Assembly (NCBI GenBank): GCA_022410635.1
Contig: JAJVDF010000159.1
Span: 1,476,833-1,540,832, forward strand
Direction of reading: 5' to 3'
DNA length: 64,000 nucleotides
Origin: Tretioscincus oriximinensis
Lineage: Eukaryota; Chordata; Lepidosauria; Squamata; Gymnophthalmidae
This document shows, one piece after another, positions 52,761 through 63,890 of the stretch. Position numbers and translations under genes: made by a program. Below the pieces are notes generated by a model. That model was not told the DNA's origin and ran no database searches. It saw only the letters and a program-made list of their open reading frames with translations. How positions within the stretch are numbered: position 1 is the stretch's first letter; each line of letters starts with the position of its first letter.

Positions 52761-53377
52761 TTGTGGGCTCATGCAGATTTATTTGTCACAGCTGGCTTTA
52801 GGCAGCAGAAGAAGGGTTATGAGGTGGAAAGCTCATGCTCCCACATTGGGTGCAGATAGGGCAGCATTCCACTCTGCACTACGTGCAGAGAACTGCAAGA
52901 GATTGCTGAATACTGCAACATAGTTCTTCACCCAAGTAAAGTAAATTGATTCAGATTCAGAGATTCCTGTTGACTGTCAGGTCATTTTTTGCTTTTTTGC
53001 ATCACATTGACCTGCATTGACTTCTCTTGCGTTCTGTGGGCGATTGGAGAAATTCTTTTTCTTCTTCCTAACCTGAAGTGAGCAAAGCCATGTCCAGTAG
53101 CTTGTGATTAAGGATGAGAGGTCCATTGTTGTGCTCCAAACCTTCTGTCTTCACCACTGTCAGTTTCAGTCAGTATCTTGGCATGGGGCAGGTGAACAGA
53201 CTGCCACAAAAGAGCAATGGAAAATGGGAAGAAGATTATAGACAAATTGAAACAGGCATTGTGATGACATTAAATGTCTTCTATGGCTTTGATCAACTGT
53301 AAATTACTCCAGGAGTCAAGCCATCCACTTTGCTTTTATTCCCTATGAAAGTTAAGAAGCATATGGTTTATAAAAAT
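52761..53377. other. Unassigned stretch
   Basis: About 620 bases after the minisatellite. No recognised repeat or exon. Confidence 0.5.
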
Positions 53378-54065
53378 CTAGTGAAATTAGCCCATTGTGT
53401 TACAGTAATGCAGGAGCCTGTAGCCCCTCCTTCCCTTGTTCCCATCCATGTCTCCCCTCACCCTAACCCAGAATACCCTATTGTACGGATTCTCCTATAC
53501 AACAGCTTTTTGATCTTGGATTGATATTTACAAATGGGGTAAAATGTATTTTGGGGATTTTTCTCATCACATATCCACATCCACACACAGCTCCACACTC
53601 ACTCATCCTGAAAGCCTATCAAACACAGTAAAGTTTTTGCTTTGTCAACACACACTTCAGATCATATACAAATCTTCAGTGGCAAGAATTCTGGTGGGTT
53701 TTGTTTTTCATTTCTATTTTCATAAAAAGTCTTTTAAATATCCCATCATCAAACAAAAATTTCCTCCCTGCCTTGCCCTCTCTCATCCCTCTTTCACTTG
53801 CTGCTTTTTTCTTTTTTCATTTCTTCTTTCTCTCTGTTTTTCTTCCTTCCTTCTTTACCTTCCTTTTTTCATTCTTTCCCCCTTATCTTTCTTCCTTTCC
53901 TTCCTTCATCCATGCCTTCCTTTGTTCTTCCTTTTCTTCTTTCTCTCTTTCCTCCCTCCCTCCTTCCCTTTCTCCCAGGAGGCTACCAAAGTTCTAAGCC
54001 CTACCACTGATTATTATCCTTCAGAATGTGGGATTCTTTCATGCACATTTTATTATACGTACAGA
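53378..54065 (-). mobile_element. Helitron-like element copy D, with internal insertion
   Basis: Read on minus it starts A|TCTGTACGTATAATAAAATG, carries 'AGAACTTTGGTAGCCTCC', a purine tract and a worn hairpin, and ends GGCTAATTTCACTAG. The base after CTAG is A rather than T. About 300 bases (53460-53760) without counterpart in the other copies are inserted. It has no RT segment. Confidence 0.6.
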
Positions 54066-54179
54066 TCGGTTACCCAGTCCTGCACATTCTTTCAACTTAT
54101 ATTGTAGTGACCTTTAACTAAATAACTAAATTGTCAAATTCAGTCTTGGATAAGAAGACTGACAGCTTTTACATGAATG

Positions 54180-54655
54180 AGGCTTCATCCAGAAAGAATT
54201 GATAATCCACCTGCAAATAGAATTTGTGTTGCATTTACCTCACCAGGTTGCTGTATACATTTTAGGTATTATAGCCAATCATTTGGAGCATTGGTGTACC
54301 AGGAAAACCAACTGTCAAACCAATATCTCACATTATGGGGAAAAGGCTGTGCTGTGTGGATCGTTCTGGTGAGAAACTGTGAGGGTCAGAGACAGAGGAA
54401 TATGATATTGACTGAAAAATATCCAATAGCATTTGAGAAGAGAACTGGACTTCCTCTAGACACCTAGCACATGACACCTATGCGTCATGTTGCCCAGAAA
54501 ATCTCGCTTCCCATTTGCTGACTTATCAACAAAAATCAAAATATATTATAAAAAGATCTGAACAAGGCATATTAAAACATGTGCACCCGTAAACCAAACT
54601 ATCAAGAAATTCCAGAATAAACAAATNCTGTGTAAATACAGACTGTTTGGCATTG
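54180..54655 (+). mobile_element. Dispersed MITE family D, copy 5
   Basis: 'GGCTTCATCCAGAAAGAATT' end, 'GTGTTGCATTTACCTCACCA', 'GCTGTGTGGATCGTTCTGG', 'GATATTGACTGAAAAATATC' and the right end 'CTGTGTAAATACAGAC'. It keeps both ends, like copy 3. Confidence 0.65.
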
Positions 54656-54997
54656 TAAATCTGGAAACATTTCTTCCCCATTTTCCATTTTATATTTCAT
54701 AGTACCCCTTAGTTTGCTTACCTTCCAAAGAGCAAGGAATTCACCCTCCTTTTCTTCTGCCTTGAAACGTTGGCATGATTTAAGGCTTTCCAACTGACAT
54801 TTAGTATCTGAAAACCCAGCTGTAACTCTGATATTATCAGCTAGGGACTTATTTGAAACATTTGCTAGTGCCTGCTTGTTCTTGATATCTGAACAAAGCA
54901 ATCTCCTGTCTGGAATTCCAGGACAAGACAGGTGATAGATATGGGTGGTTGCTACATCTCTGTGGAGCATATCGTTAACCATTTGGATCTCTGGCAC
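54602..54997 (-). other. Unassigned 131-codon open frame with donor-like site
   Basis: The frame reads 'NKQALANVSNKSLADNIR', 'TAGFSDTKCQLESLKSC', 'RFKAEEKEGEFLALWK' and is followed by a GAAG|GTAAGC donor-like site at about 54723. An upstream AG after 'CTTGTCCTGGAATTCC' could act as acceptor. Composition is protein-like but I recognise no domain. Chance or an old pseudogene are equally possible. Confidence 0.2.
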
Positions 54998-55010
54998 TAA
55001 TTTTGAGGAA

Positions 55011-55477
55011 GTGATGTAGTTTCAGATTGAGCAAGCTGACAAATCCCTTTGGGTGCATCCAGGTGCTTTTTGTGGTGCCATTTCTTTATATAACACTAAA
55101 AAGGACTTACACTGTCATTGCTGGCCATCCACAAGTATGAAATAATCACCTTTCCTCCCCATGAATATCTTATATTTCTCAGGAAACCAAGCCAAGCCTA
55201 GATGGTGGTCGGCTGTTCTATAGCCCTTCTATTATTGGTTACAACCTCCCTCTGTTTCTGGACAGAGGAATTCAGGGCTAAAACCCCTCATTTTTAAATT
55301 TTTAATATCGTTATTTTTATTAAATCCGAGAAAAACATCCGCAAATATGTTACCACCNACCACCAATTTTCTTTGCTGCTTCCTGTTTCCGTAACATTTC
55401 CTGGTAACCTTGTGACATTGCTGTGCTTATTTTACTACAATTGCCAGCATTCTCAGCAAGCTCAGAGCCAGGGAGCT
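55011..55477. other. Unassigned stretch
   Basis: About 470 bases; no recognised repeat or coding signal. Confidence 0.5.
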
Positions 55478-55690
55478 TTTTACAACTAGCCTAAATTCAC
55501 TTTACCGAATGTCCCCATTAAGCAATCTTTCACGTTTAAAAGATGTCTGCTGCTGAATCGAGAAAAAATGAGGACCATAAGCCTTTTTAGCAAGTGGATT
55601 GCTGAAGCTCCATGAGGCAATGGGGCAAATTCTGCATGATGTTGCTGCCAANTCACTGAATATCCTTCATGAGGATGCAGTCTCACCTGA
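55478..55690 (+). repeat. Unnamed repeat family E, copy 2
   Basis: Matches 44658-44890: 'GAATGTCCCCATTAAGCAAT', 'AAAAGATGTCTGCTGCTGAA', 'CATGAGGCAATGGGGCAAAT'. Differences are scattered substitutions and small indels. Confidence 0.8.
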
Positions 55691-56724
55691 GGTTTGCAAG
55701 CCTGCAAACACTTCCTTTTTTCTGTCCAGTTGTTCAGGACTGAATGGTATTTAAATAAAATAGTGTCAACATTGTCATCTTCTTTTTTTGTGGACCACAG
55801 TTCATACAAATGAGTAAGACAGATGTGGGCCCTGTCAACATCTGGAACACCCAAAGGCAGGCAGCTAATCAGGACTTGTTCCTTTCTCTATACACTAAGC
55901 GATAGAGCTGAATATCCTAGTTCTTCTGATCCAAGTTAATTTTTCTAGCAGAGTGGCACATCCATCCCAACTGAAGACGTTTCTGCATCTTGNAACAGAA
56001 GGAGATAATCCTTCTTTGCAGACTTCCTCTAATTGATGAGCCTGATTCCCACTTGGCCGTCTCCATCTCTTTGTTACCACAGTTCCCAGTATTTAGTTAG
56101 CCATTATCTGCCTCTGAAGTATCTGCAGATAACAGTGACTGGGACAACTTGAGTAGCTATAGGATAACATCTCTGTCAGGATAAAAGAAACCCAGCAGTA
56201 TAAAGAACTGACCCATTATCCCCCATGGGGATATTATTCTCTTGCAATAGCCAATCTTTAGAATCACCATTAGGACAAATTTCCCTTGCCACTTTGCTTC
56301 TGTTGCAAAAAATGCGGTGNGGGTGGGGGTGGGTAGTGGTGGAATGGGGATGTCGTTGCCTAGCAACACTCCTCTACTGGAACATTGTTGATGTTTCAGC
56401 ATAAAAATGGTATGAAAAGTTGGAGGGGATTTTTCCGCCTTTCTTTTAGGGGAACAGTGTATACATTAGCAGGTACATTAGAGAGGGGACAGGTGACTTC
56501 TTTGGGCTATAAATGACTTCTGGTAAAGTCCTCTTTAAAGCTTTGTAGATTGAATACTTGTTTGGGCCCATATTCTCTTATCATGGAGACCATTACTTGC
56601 AACTTTACAACTGTTTAATAAGGGCATCTTCGTATTTCCATTTCCCTGCATTTTGAACCGCATGCTGCCCTGAATTATGGTAGGGGGATCCTATGACTAA
56701 GGATGGAATCCAGAATAACAGTGT
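55691..56724. other. Unassigned stretch
   Basis: About 1 kb; a GT-rich run at 56315-56340. No gene signal. Confidence 0.5.
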
Positions 56725-56842
56725 GGCTGCATCCAGACATGCTTATTTGTTTCACTGGATACTGGAATAAAACACTGTCTGGACTACCTTATTCCAGAAT
56801 AACCATATATGGCTGGATAAATAAGTGGTGTTTGGATGCAGT
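56725..56842. mobile_element. Palindromic MITE with GGCTGCATCCAGAC ends
   Basis: CTGCATCCAGACATGC on the left pairs with GTGTTTGGATGCAG on the right. Inside, ACTGGAATAAAAC faces CTTATTCCAGAATAA. About 118 bp, related to 21149-21297; the ends resemble those of family D, so both may depend on one transposase. Confidence 0.75.
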
Positions 56843-56884
56843 TTATGATTCCAAGTCACCTGCACATTCTGATAATGATCAAAG

Positions 56885-57135
56885 AAGAAGGCATGTTGAT
56901 TTGGATACAGATTTTCTAGCAAGGGGATCTCATAGCATTTTGAGATTAATAAGAAAAAGGTAGACAGAGTGATATTTTGTAGACTACTGCCTAGGGAGAG
57001 ATATTTATAGCAATTGTTACTCAGACACCCAGTTTGCTATAATTGTCTGTACCTAGGCAAAGCATCACTCCAAAGCTTCTGAGGAAGTACATTTGTATAC
57101 GAAAGCTTCTGCTGCCCATCTTTTCTTGTTACATT
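56885..57135. mobile_element. Worn F1 fold-back element
   Basis: Sense words 'TCTAGCAAGGGGATCTCATA', 'AAAAGGTAGACAGAGTGA' and then antisense-like 'GAGGAAGTACATTTGTATAC', 'GAAAGCTTCTGCTGCCCATC'. A middle inverted portion 'CTGCCTAGGGAGAGATATTT' lacks family similarity. Confidence 0.6.
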
Positions 57136-57141
57136 CTGGTA

Positions 57142-57480
57142 ATAAGAAAACATAACAGAAGAGAAGTCTTATTGGATCAGGCCGCACAGTCCTTCTAAAG
57201 CAACATCTTGATTCATTCAGTAGTGCACCAGTCATTTCTAAAGATGTGCCAAACTGGATGGGAGTTACATTGTAGTTTTAAAACATAACTGTGAAGGCAT
57301 TATATAAGAACATGAAAGGAGCCCATCTAGTCCAGCATTCTGTCTCACACAGTGGCCCACCAATTGCACCTGGCCCGTCTGGAACAGAAGAAGGCAAAAT
57401 CTTTCACTGTTCTCGACACCCTGCAAATAGCATTTCAGGAATCCTGCATACAGCATGGATCTGTCACATGGATTGTCACA
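57142..57480 (-). mobile_element. Two CR1-type LINE 3' end pieces
   Basis: 57142-57210 ('TTATTGGATCAGGCCGCACA') and 57305-57480 ('AAGAACATGAAAGGAGCCCA', 'TCCAGCATTCTGTCTCACAC', 'CACCAATTGCACCTGG') are both reversed 3' ends. They may be separate insertions or one interrupted copy. Confidence 0.75.
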
Positions 57481-57623
57481 TGCCTCCGTGGGCCACGCTT
57501 TATAGTCACTATGTAGTAGCTGTTTATTATTTTGGAAAAATCTTGCTTTAATAATCTACCTTCTGGTTGGCCAGTTTTATGTTCCACCCTGGCCACCATG
57601 TCTCTTACACAAGTGCATGGTCA

Positions 57624-58410
57624 TATCTGAATAGGGTTGCCACCTGTCCCTTATTATACAAGATGTCCCTTATTTTAGCTCAAAATTATGCTTCCCATGT
57701 TTATCAGTCACTGTTCTGTATTATCGGTTTCTGGCAGACAGGCAGGACACAGTTGGTGGCAATGCTAAACTTCCAGGTACAGACAGAGCATGCCACCACC
57801 AGCTGCTGTGGTGCATGGCGGTGGTGGAGCTTCAGCAGAAGCCTTAAAAGGATGTGTTGCTTGCCACCGCACTGTTTGCTGGCTTGTGAAGATGAGCATT
57901 GAGACTGAGCTGCTTCTGTTGCCTTCTTGCCTGTCTTCATTGTGCGCGTGTGCCTTGTGGCGAAAACCTAGGCAGCAGCCCTTCTGTCTGTGGCCGCCCT
58001 AGTCACCTGCTCTTGGTCCCAACAGCCCTTTTCAGGGCTATCTATATCTCCTGCTTGCAGGACAAGCAATCTGTGAACTTGGAGCCCTGTTTGACTCCAA
58101 AGTTTAATTTAAGTTGCAAAGCATCTTGGGCGTTGTTGCCTAAGAGCTTCGGCTTGCTGCGGCCTAGGCTGCACGGCAGAGTCTCTGCCCCAGTATGGAG
58201 CTTAGTAGTTTGGGCNCCAAGTTTTGGAATTCTGCAGCAGAGCCCTGTCTCTGGCTCCAAGGTGTCAGGGAGTTTAGGGGCTTGGACGTGGCCTACAGGT
58301 ATTTAGGTTTTCGTTTATATTTTAGTGTCCCTTATTTTTGTGAAACGTCCCTTATTTTTAAGATCATGTCCCATATTTCACTTATCAAAAGGTGGCAACC
58401 TATATCTGAA
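57624..58410. mobile_element. 771-bp hAT-type element with perfect 8-bp target duplication
   Basis: The element (57632-58402) starts TAGGGTTGCCACC and ends, complemented, TAGGTTGCCACC. It is flanked by identical TATCTGAA (57624-57631 and 58403-58410). 'GTCCCTTATT' recurs near both ends as subterminal repeats. The GC-rich interior (57760-58300) has no intact transposase; the 135-codon frame there lacks known hAT motifs, so the copy is non-autonomous with cargo of unknown origin. Confidence 0.88.
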
Positions 58411-58525
58411 CAGAATTGCCATGAAACAGCAAATCAGGAGAGTGTCAATTTTAATGGTGTTGAAAAGGGGAAATTTCAGCAAAGGCCGAAAGAATCAGTT
58501 GATAAGATGCACGGGCTGAAAATCC

Positions 58526-58588
58526 CCTGTTTGCACAGGCTCAGTAATCTATAGGCTCTAAAACTGATTACTGAGCCTATACAAACAG
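58526..58588. repeat. Hairpin, about 23-bp arms
   Basis: CCTGTTTGCACAGGCTCAGT through AATC (58526-58549) pairs with GATTACTGAGCCTATACAAA through CAG (58566-58588), with about two mismatches and an extra base. The loop is 16 bases. Probably the ends or centre of an old palindromic element. Confidence 0.75.
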
Positions 58589-60430
58589 ATCCTAGGCCAG
58601 ATCAAACTTCTATTCAAGTGGATTAAATCAGGTGAATGTAAATCAGGCCACAAAGCAAAGATGACGTGTGTTGACCTGCCTTGAATTTGCACATGCTACG
58701 AAATTGGTTCTGTGGCTATGATAGATCTGTCAGTTTGAAAAATCTCCCTAATCAAACTGTGGCTTAATATTTCTGCTAACTTGAAAATATTGGACTTTTA
58801 TAAATGAAAAGAATCAACCCACTTCTGTTGGCTGAACCAAGTTGGGGAAATATACAAACAAGAAAGCCCTCACTACTTTTTGCACGCGTAGTTTCGAATA
58901 ACTGAATGATTAATCTGGTCCTGTCTTTCCTAGTGGACATCACAGTCACAATCGTCAGTCACTGAACAACAGAAACAGCAAAGACTTGGCACGGGGGGGG
59001 GGGGNGCGGAGGGGGGTGTTGACAGATTGTGATTGCAATCATCTTGAAGATTTGAAACTCCAGATTTCAAGCATCCAATAGAAATCAGTTCAAGAAAAAT
59101 GTCTGCCCCTCATAGATGTTTGCAGTGCTTCCAATTAGAAAGCCTCATCATCACTGAAGATACCTGCCGCTGCTGGGTCTCCATTTGCAGTAGCAGAAAC
59201 CTCTCGCAATAATTGTGCTGACCCATTTCTGATTTTGATTGTTGCCTAGAGTGCCATTTGTTGAAGGCATGATCTTGCAATATGAACACTGCCATTCATC
59301 ATGGAAAGGAATGACCCAGAAAAGATGGGGTGAGGAATTACCCCATAATTAGGGTAAATGGCCCTGTTGTCCCTAGTTAGTTGTAGGGATGNTGGCCATC
59401 TCATGTCTGACAGTTGGGCAAACCCAGATCAGAATTGAGGTCACGTGTGGTGTTTAATATTAAGCTAGCATAAATGTTGTTNAGGCTTCGCAAAGCACAG
59501 AGGACCTGTGAAGGCAAGTTAAGTTCATTGTACCTTCAGTAGTGCAGGCTGGTATAATTGGCATCACATACTTTTAGTTTCCTCCTTAGAATCCTCCCTT
59601 ATTTTCCTCTAGAGACTGTGCCTAATTATCTGTGTTTGTGAATGACCACATTTATATAAGTGCGCATNTGCACAGCTGGAAAGTGTTGGTGGAGATTTAA
59701 GCAAGCTTTGTAAACAATAAAGGCCTTTTTCCTCGCTCTTCTCTCTTCAACCCTGGCTGGGATGTATGTCTGTCCTTGACATCCCCAACTCTTCAGTAAG
59801 ATTAAACTCTGATTAGAACTTTGCATTCATCAATACAAAGTCTGGATGAGCACCCAGGAGTTCATGGGCTTCAGTTATGGAAGAGTATTGCATTGCCACG
59901 AAGCCATTCACTGCCTCTCAGTCCAACTGACCACTAGCCCAACTAGATTATTGTGAGAATCACATGGAGGGAAATTATATTTGTTCCCTTGCATTCTTGG
60001 ANTAACAGTAGTATAGAAACACAATCTCTCTATTTATATTTCCTGAAGTCACAGTATTCTCTGAATACTCGGAACTATATTTGGATGAATCCTAGGGCCT
60101 GGAGAAGTGGCACTAACATTCATAAGCCAGGGCCAGGTCGGCATTGGTTGCCATGGAGACTGGCCCAGCACAGCAGCAGGAACAGGGAAGGAACCACACA
60201 GAAAGAGGGAAGGAGGAACATTAACAAGGGAGGAAGAGTAAGTTAGACCTTTCCTTCCATTGCATTAAACTCTGGCAAAGGGCTTATTTCACCATTAAAG
60301 GGAATTAAGAATGAGTAAATCTAAGCGTATCAAGCATTGTAACTGAATACATTTAAAATCTATGACAATGCACCTCTTTGCTCTGCATTTGGCTGAAGAA
60401 ACACCTTTTCCACTTTTGGACTGTTTTTAA
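58589..60430. other. Mostly unassigned; poly-G at 58993-59018; X-box-like site at 60147
   Basis: About 1.8 kb. 58993-59018 is a G-rich run likely to cause assembly error. 60147-60160 reads GTTGCCATGGAGAC, close to an RFX X-box, within a relatively GC-rich segment (60110-60240) that ends at a GAAGA|GTAAGT donor-like site. No coding frame. Confidence 0.4.
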
Positions 60431-60640
60431 TACAGAATAACAGAATCTCAGAGTTGAAAGGGATCTCCAGGAACATTGGGTCCAACCCCCTAGGTCCATC
60501 CCACACAAATGTCCATCAAATCTCTGTTTGAAGACTTTCAGCAAAGTCCTATGGCAATCTATTCCACTGATTAATCACCCTTACTGTCTGAAAGCTTCTT
60601 CTGCTATCTAATCGGTACCTACTTCCCCACGGTTAATCCC
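60431..60640 (-). mobile_element. CR1-type LINE 3' end (second subfamily)
   Basis: 'AACAGAATCTCAGAGTTGAA', 'GGGTCCAACCCCCTAGGTC', 'CAATCTATTCCACTGATTAA' and 'CTTCTTCTGCTATCTAATCG'. This is the 'hypersensitive' type of CR1 3' end (ATCTCAGAGTTG-like), shared with 24125-24257 but not with the GTTCTTATG-tailed copies. Confidence 0.8.
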
Positions 60641-61093
60641 AATTTTGTACTTTGTTATTATTGTCATTAACTGTCTTAAGAACTTTGGATATAGGACAAG
60701 CAAGCAAACAAATCTCTATTAAAATTCATAGAGAATTAAAATGTGTAGAATTGACTTTTGGAACTTCTAGGATGGATTTCCATGTAATAGAACAAAATGG
60801 TATATTCATGTTTGAATGAATGAAACCAAACTATGGTGAGGTCATAAATGCTAAATGGAAATTGTTTGTTGGAACAATTTGTGTTCGTGGCTTCTTCCAA
60901 CAGCAATGTCTTCCCTGATTTATTTATTTTTATGAATCACTTTTGAAAGTGAAAACCCTGTTGTTCATGGGATTGGTTCACCATCAAACCAAATGAACGG
61001 GAGTTCTATTTGATAGCAAACTGATTGTAAAAAATGTGTTTGTGTTTGTCTATAGTCTGTAACAAATACTAAGAAATCCTAAATTCCATAAAC
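60641..61093. other. Unassigned stretch
   Basis: About 450 AT-rich bases; no signal. Confidence 0.5.
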
Positions 61094-61260
61094 TATAGTT
61101 CTCCCATACAAATCAGGATAGACTTTTGTATCTTTAATGGATGTGGAAAAATGACGCCACCCCCCAGGTGGGCATTAGAAGCTGCAAGTGGTGAAAAGTT
61201 CTATCTTCTACAGCCATTAAAAGGGCATAGTTCTATCCCAGTTTTTATGTGGTAACCCTA
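61094..61260. mobile_element. hAT-like MITE (TAGGGTT ends), copy 2
   Basis: The right end, complemented, is TAGGGTTACCACATAAAAAC. The interior 'GGGCATTAGAAGCTGCAAG' and 'CAGCCATTAAAAGGGCATAG' matches 25436-25616 in reverse. The left end is worn (TATAGTTCTCCCATAC). Confidence 0.65.
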
Positions 61261-61849
61261 TTATAAATTAACTGGTGCCACATACAGGAAATGAAAAGCA
61301 ATTGTACCAATGATAGTTGCCTTTTAACTTTGCAAGAATATTAAAACAAAGTAAACCAAAGGAATTNCGGTAAGGCAGGCAGACTTCAGGGAAACTTCTG
61401 TATATGCAAACAAGAGGAAGTCAGCACTGATCTGCAGGCCATTAGCAGAGAATATTTTCTGAAAATACCATCCAAGCTGAATATTAAGCACACCAAACAT
61501 CTGACACTACAAAGGGCTATTTAATTGTCAGAAAAAAAGGCTCCAGCAATTTTTCTTCGGGAATTTTTGTATTAGTGTGTGTGAGAATGCTATGAATAGA
61601 CATTTTATGAGCATGGAATGGTAAGAGTAGATTTTATGTCTAGGGATGAGCATGAACTCAAGGTTCAGTAATATTTTGGGGATCTTTACAATGCATNTAC
61701 AACACATTGTGCTGTGATAGAACCCACACAATGGACTGAGAAGACCCTATCCTCTTCCCATCCCCTTTGGTACTGAAAAGATAATAAAGCCAGAAGGAAT
61801 ATCTCTAGAAAGGAGGGAAGAAGGAGAAGGAGAAACTTTAATGTTGCTC
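61261..61849. other. Unassigned stretch
   Basis: About 590 bases; no recognised repeat or coding signal. Confidence 0.5.
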
Positions 61850-62101
61850 AGACTCTATTCAGTGATGAAAATCTAAAACTCTGTCCAGCTACTGGGACCA
61901 ATGTCTTGATGCTGATTCCGANATGGAGGAACAGGCAGGATTCCTGAAATGCCATTTCCAGGGCATCGAGAACAGTTGAAGATTTTGCCTTCTTTTCTTC
62001 CAGACAGCCAGATGCAATTGATGGGCCACTGTGTGTGAGACAGAATGATGGACTAGATGGGCTCCGTCCCAATTCCGCAGGGCTCCTCTTATGTTCTTAT
62101 G
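61850..62101 (+). mobile_element. CR1-type LINE 3' end
   Basis: 'GGAACAGGCAGGATTCCTGA', 'GCAATTGATGGGCCACTGTG', 'GACAGAATGATGGACTAGAT' and the tandem terminus 'CTCCTCTTATGTTCTTATGT'. About 250 bp of 3' UTR. Confidence 0.9.
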
Positions 62102-62199
62102 TAAGTGTTGACGTCCTGGTAAATACCAATCTTTTAAAAAGCAGGTGGATTATGCATTTGATTTTTGTATCTGTGTGCCATCCATGGGGCAAAAGTCTG

Positions 62200-62366
62200 T
62201 GACAGTTTATTTACATTTCTATACCACCCTTTACCTGAAGGTCTCAGGTTGCTTAACAATAAAAACACAAGTTATAGTATTAAAACTCTAGAACACAGGG
62301 CCATATCTAATCAAAATATATATACCGGTAATACTAAGAAGATGTTGTTGTTGTTGTTGTTGTTAT
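62200..62366 (-). mobile_element. L2-like 3' end and TTG microsatellite
   Basis: 'TTTACATTTCTATACCACCC' and 'TACCTGAAGGTCTCAGGTTG' are a complemented L2-like 3' terminus. A short run of about seven TTG units lies at 62344-62364. Confidence 0.65.
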
Positions 62367-62552
62367 AAAACCCAAAGTAGCTGAGGGAAGAGGGAGAGTT
62401 AAAAAAACAAAGTAAATAAATAAGTAAGTAAATTACAGTCCACGGTCAAAATACAGCCTAAATCTGGCCCTGCTACACATCTAAAAATGTAGGAAAGGGA
62501 AAGCAGTTTTTTTCAGCCAAAGGCCAATCTAAAGAGGTGCATCTTCAAGCAG

Positions 62553-62863
62553 GTGCGAATGGCTCAGTCGCTTAGGAATTCGTCTCTTGTCTGGGAGATG
62601 GGGTTTCGAAGGCCTGTGTGGGACGTGGGGAGGGGTGAGCACCTTCCACTAGCCTGTAGCTCTAGCCAACCCAAATATTCGAAAGCAAGAATTGCAAGAA
62701 ATTGCAACTGACTGCAATTAGATACATGGGAACCACCACAGCCNGGTGGGGAATACAGAATGTAAGCCTTCGGGCAAAATACCCTTGTAAGCCGCTTTGA
62801 GTCCCTTTGAAAAGGTGAGAAAAGCGGGGTATAAGAACCAANTTCTTCTTCTTCTTCTTTTCT
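62553..62863 (+). mobile_element. tRNA-derived SINE type 1, full length
   Basis: A-box-like 'ATGGCTCAGTCGCTTAGG', B-box-like 'GGTTTCGAAGGCC', the complete body with 'GTAGCTCTAGCCAACCCA', and tail 'AAAGCGGGGTATAAGAAC' plus CTT repeats. Confidence 0.93.
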
Positions 62864-62869
62864 GAATGC

Positions 62870-63440
62870 ACAAAGAGAAAGTGGTAGATAGAGGGAGGCT
62901 GTTCAGTAGTCTTGGGGCTGCCACAGAGAATAGCCTATCCCAAGTTCCCACCCTCTTTGCCACTAAGGGAGGTGGTACAATCAGGAGAGCCTCCTCTGCA
63001 GATCTTAAGGCACAGGCAGTTTGATATGGGAAGAGAAATTATGTANGGTTTGATAGATTGGAGTTAATACCTTGAATTGGGCTCGGTAGCAAATTGTCAG
63101 CCAGTGCAGCTCTTTCGGACTGCCCAGGTGCATCTGGTGGGCCTTTGTGTGACACAGAATGCTGGACTCGATGGGCTGTGGCCTGATCCAGTATGGCTCT
63201 TCTTATGTTCTTATGTTCTTATGTTCAAGACGAGGACGATGTGTGTCTGGCCAGTCAAACCGGCTGCACCAGTTCTGTACCAGCTGCAGCTTCTGAACTG
63301 TTTTCAAGGGGAGCCCCATATAGAGTGCATTACAATAGTCCAATCTGGAAGTTACTAGAAGATGGATCACTGGGGCAAATTAATCCTACCCAGAAGTGGC
63401 TGCAACTGGCGGACCAGTTCTACTAAATGACAAAACAGCA
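62870..63440. mobile_element. L2-like LINE fragment split by CR1
   Basis: 'GGTGGTACAATCAGGAGAGC', 'CCTTGAATTGGGCTCGGTAG' and 'CAGCCAGTGCAGCTCTTTC' lead up to the CR1 copy (63116-63226). Then 'TGTACCAGCTGCAGCTTCTG', 'CAAGGGGAGCCCCATATAGA' and 'CATTACAATAGTCCAATCTG' resume the same LINE. These phrases are widespread in lizard genomes; clade assignment to L2 is from memory. Confidence 0.7.
63116..63226 (+). mobile_element. CR1-type LINE 3' end with triple terminal repeat
   Basis: 'GACTGCCCAGGTGCATCTGG', 'CAGAATGCTGGACTCGATGG', 'CCTGATCCAGTATGGCTCTT' and then about three ATGTTCTT units. Inserted in the L2-like fragment. It is one of the least diverged CR1 copies here. Confidence 0.92.
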
Positions 63441-63789
63441 AAACCTCTATACCAAGAGGGGCCAAAAGCAAGATAAACTTAAAAGGTCTGTAAATATATT
63501 TGATTAATGGAACTACTCCCTCGTCGATTTTCTTATATAACATTTGAAAACATAAATAATAATTCTGACCAGTAATCAAATTAATAATTAGTTGTGTAAG
63601 TAATATCAGCTTGACTTTGAAACTATTTGGAAAAGATGGAAAAGGAATTTTAATTTTTCTTTGCCTTGGTATTTGTCATTGTGGCAGGCAGGTTTTCTGC
63701 CTCATAAATCAGAGACATTTTTTCCTCTATTTTTCACACATAAACACATTATCTACCATATAATGTGCACCTCTTTCACCTGGCGTTTG
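63441..63789. other. Unassigned stretch
   Basis: About 350 AT-rich bases; no signal. Confidence 0.5.
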
Positions 63790-63890
63790 CCCAGTATTGT
63801 TTTTTTAATGTTTTAATTCTGTTTTTATTGTCAGCCACCCTACACCTTTAGGTATAGGTCAGTGCAGAAATGCATATTAAATAAAGAAAG
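63790..63890 (+). mobile_element. L2-like LINE 3' terminus
   Basis: 'TTAATTCTGTTTTTATTGTC', 'CAGCCACCCTACACCTTTAG' and 'GTATAGGTCAGTGCAGAAAT', ending in AAATAAAG. The microsatellite at the window end grows from its tail. Confidence 0.7.

Noticed and set aside
57700..58250. CpG island promoter
   Set aside because: GC-richer than surroundings, but confined to a transposon and with few CpG by eye.
57899..58306. 135-codon frame as hAT transposase
   Set aside because: No hAT catalytic or dimerisation motif recognised, and the element is far shorter than autonomous ones.
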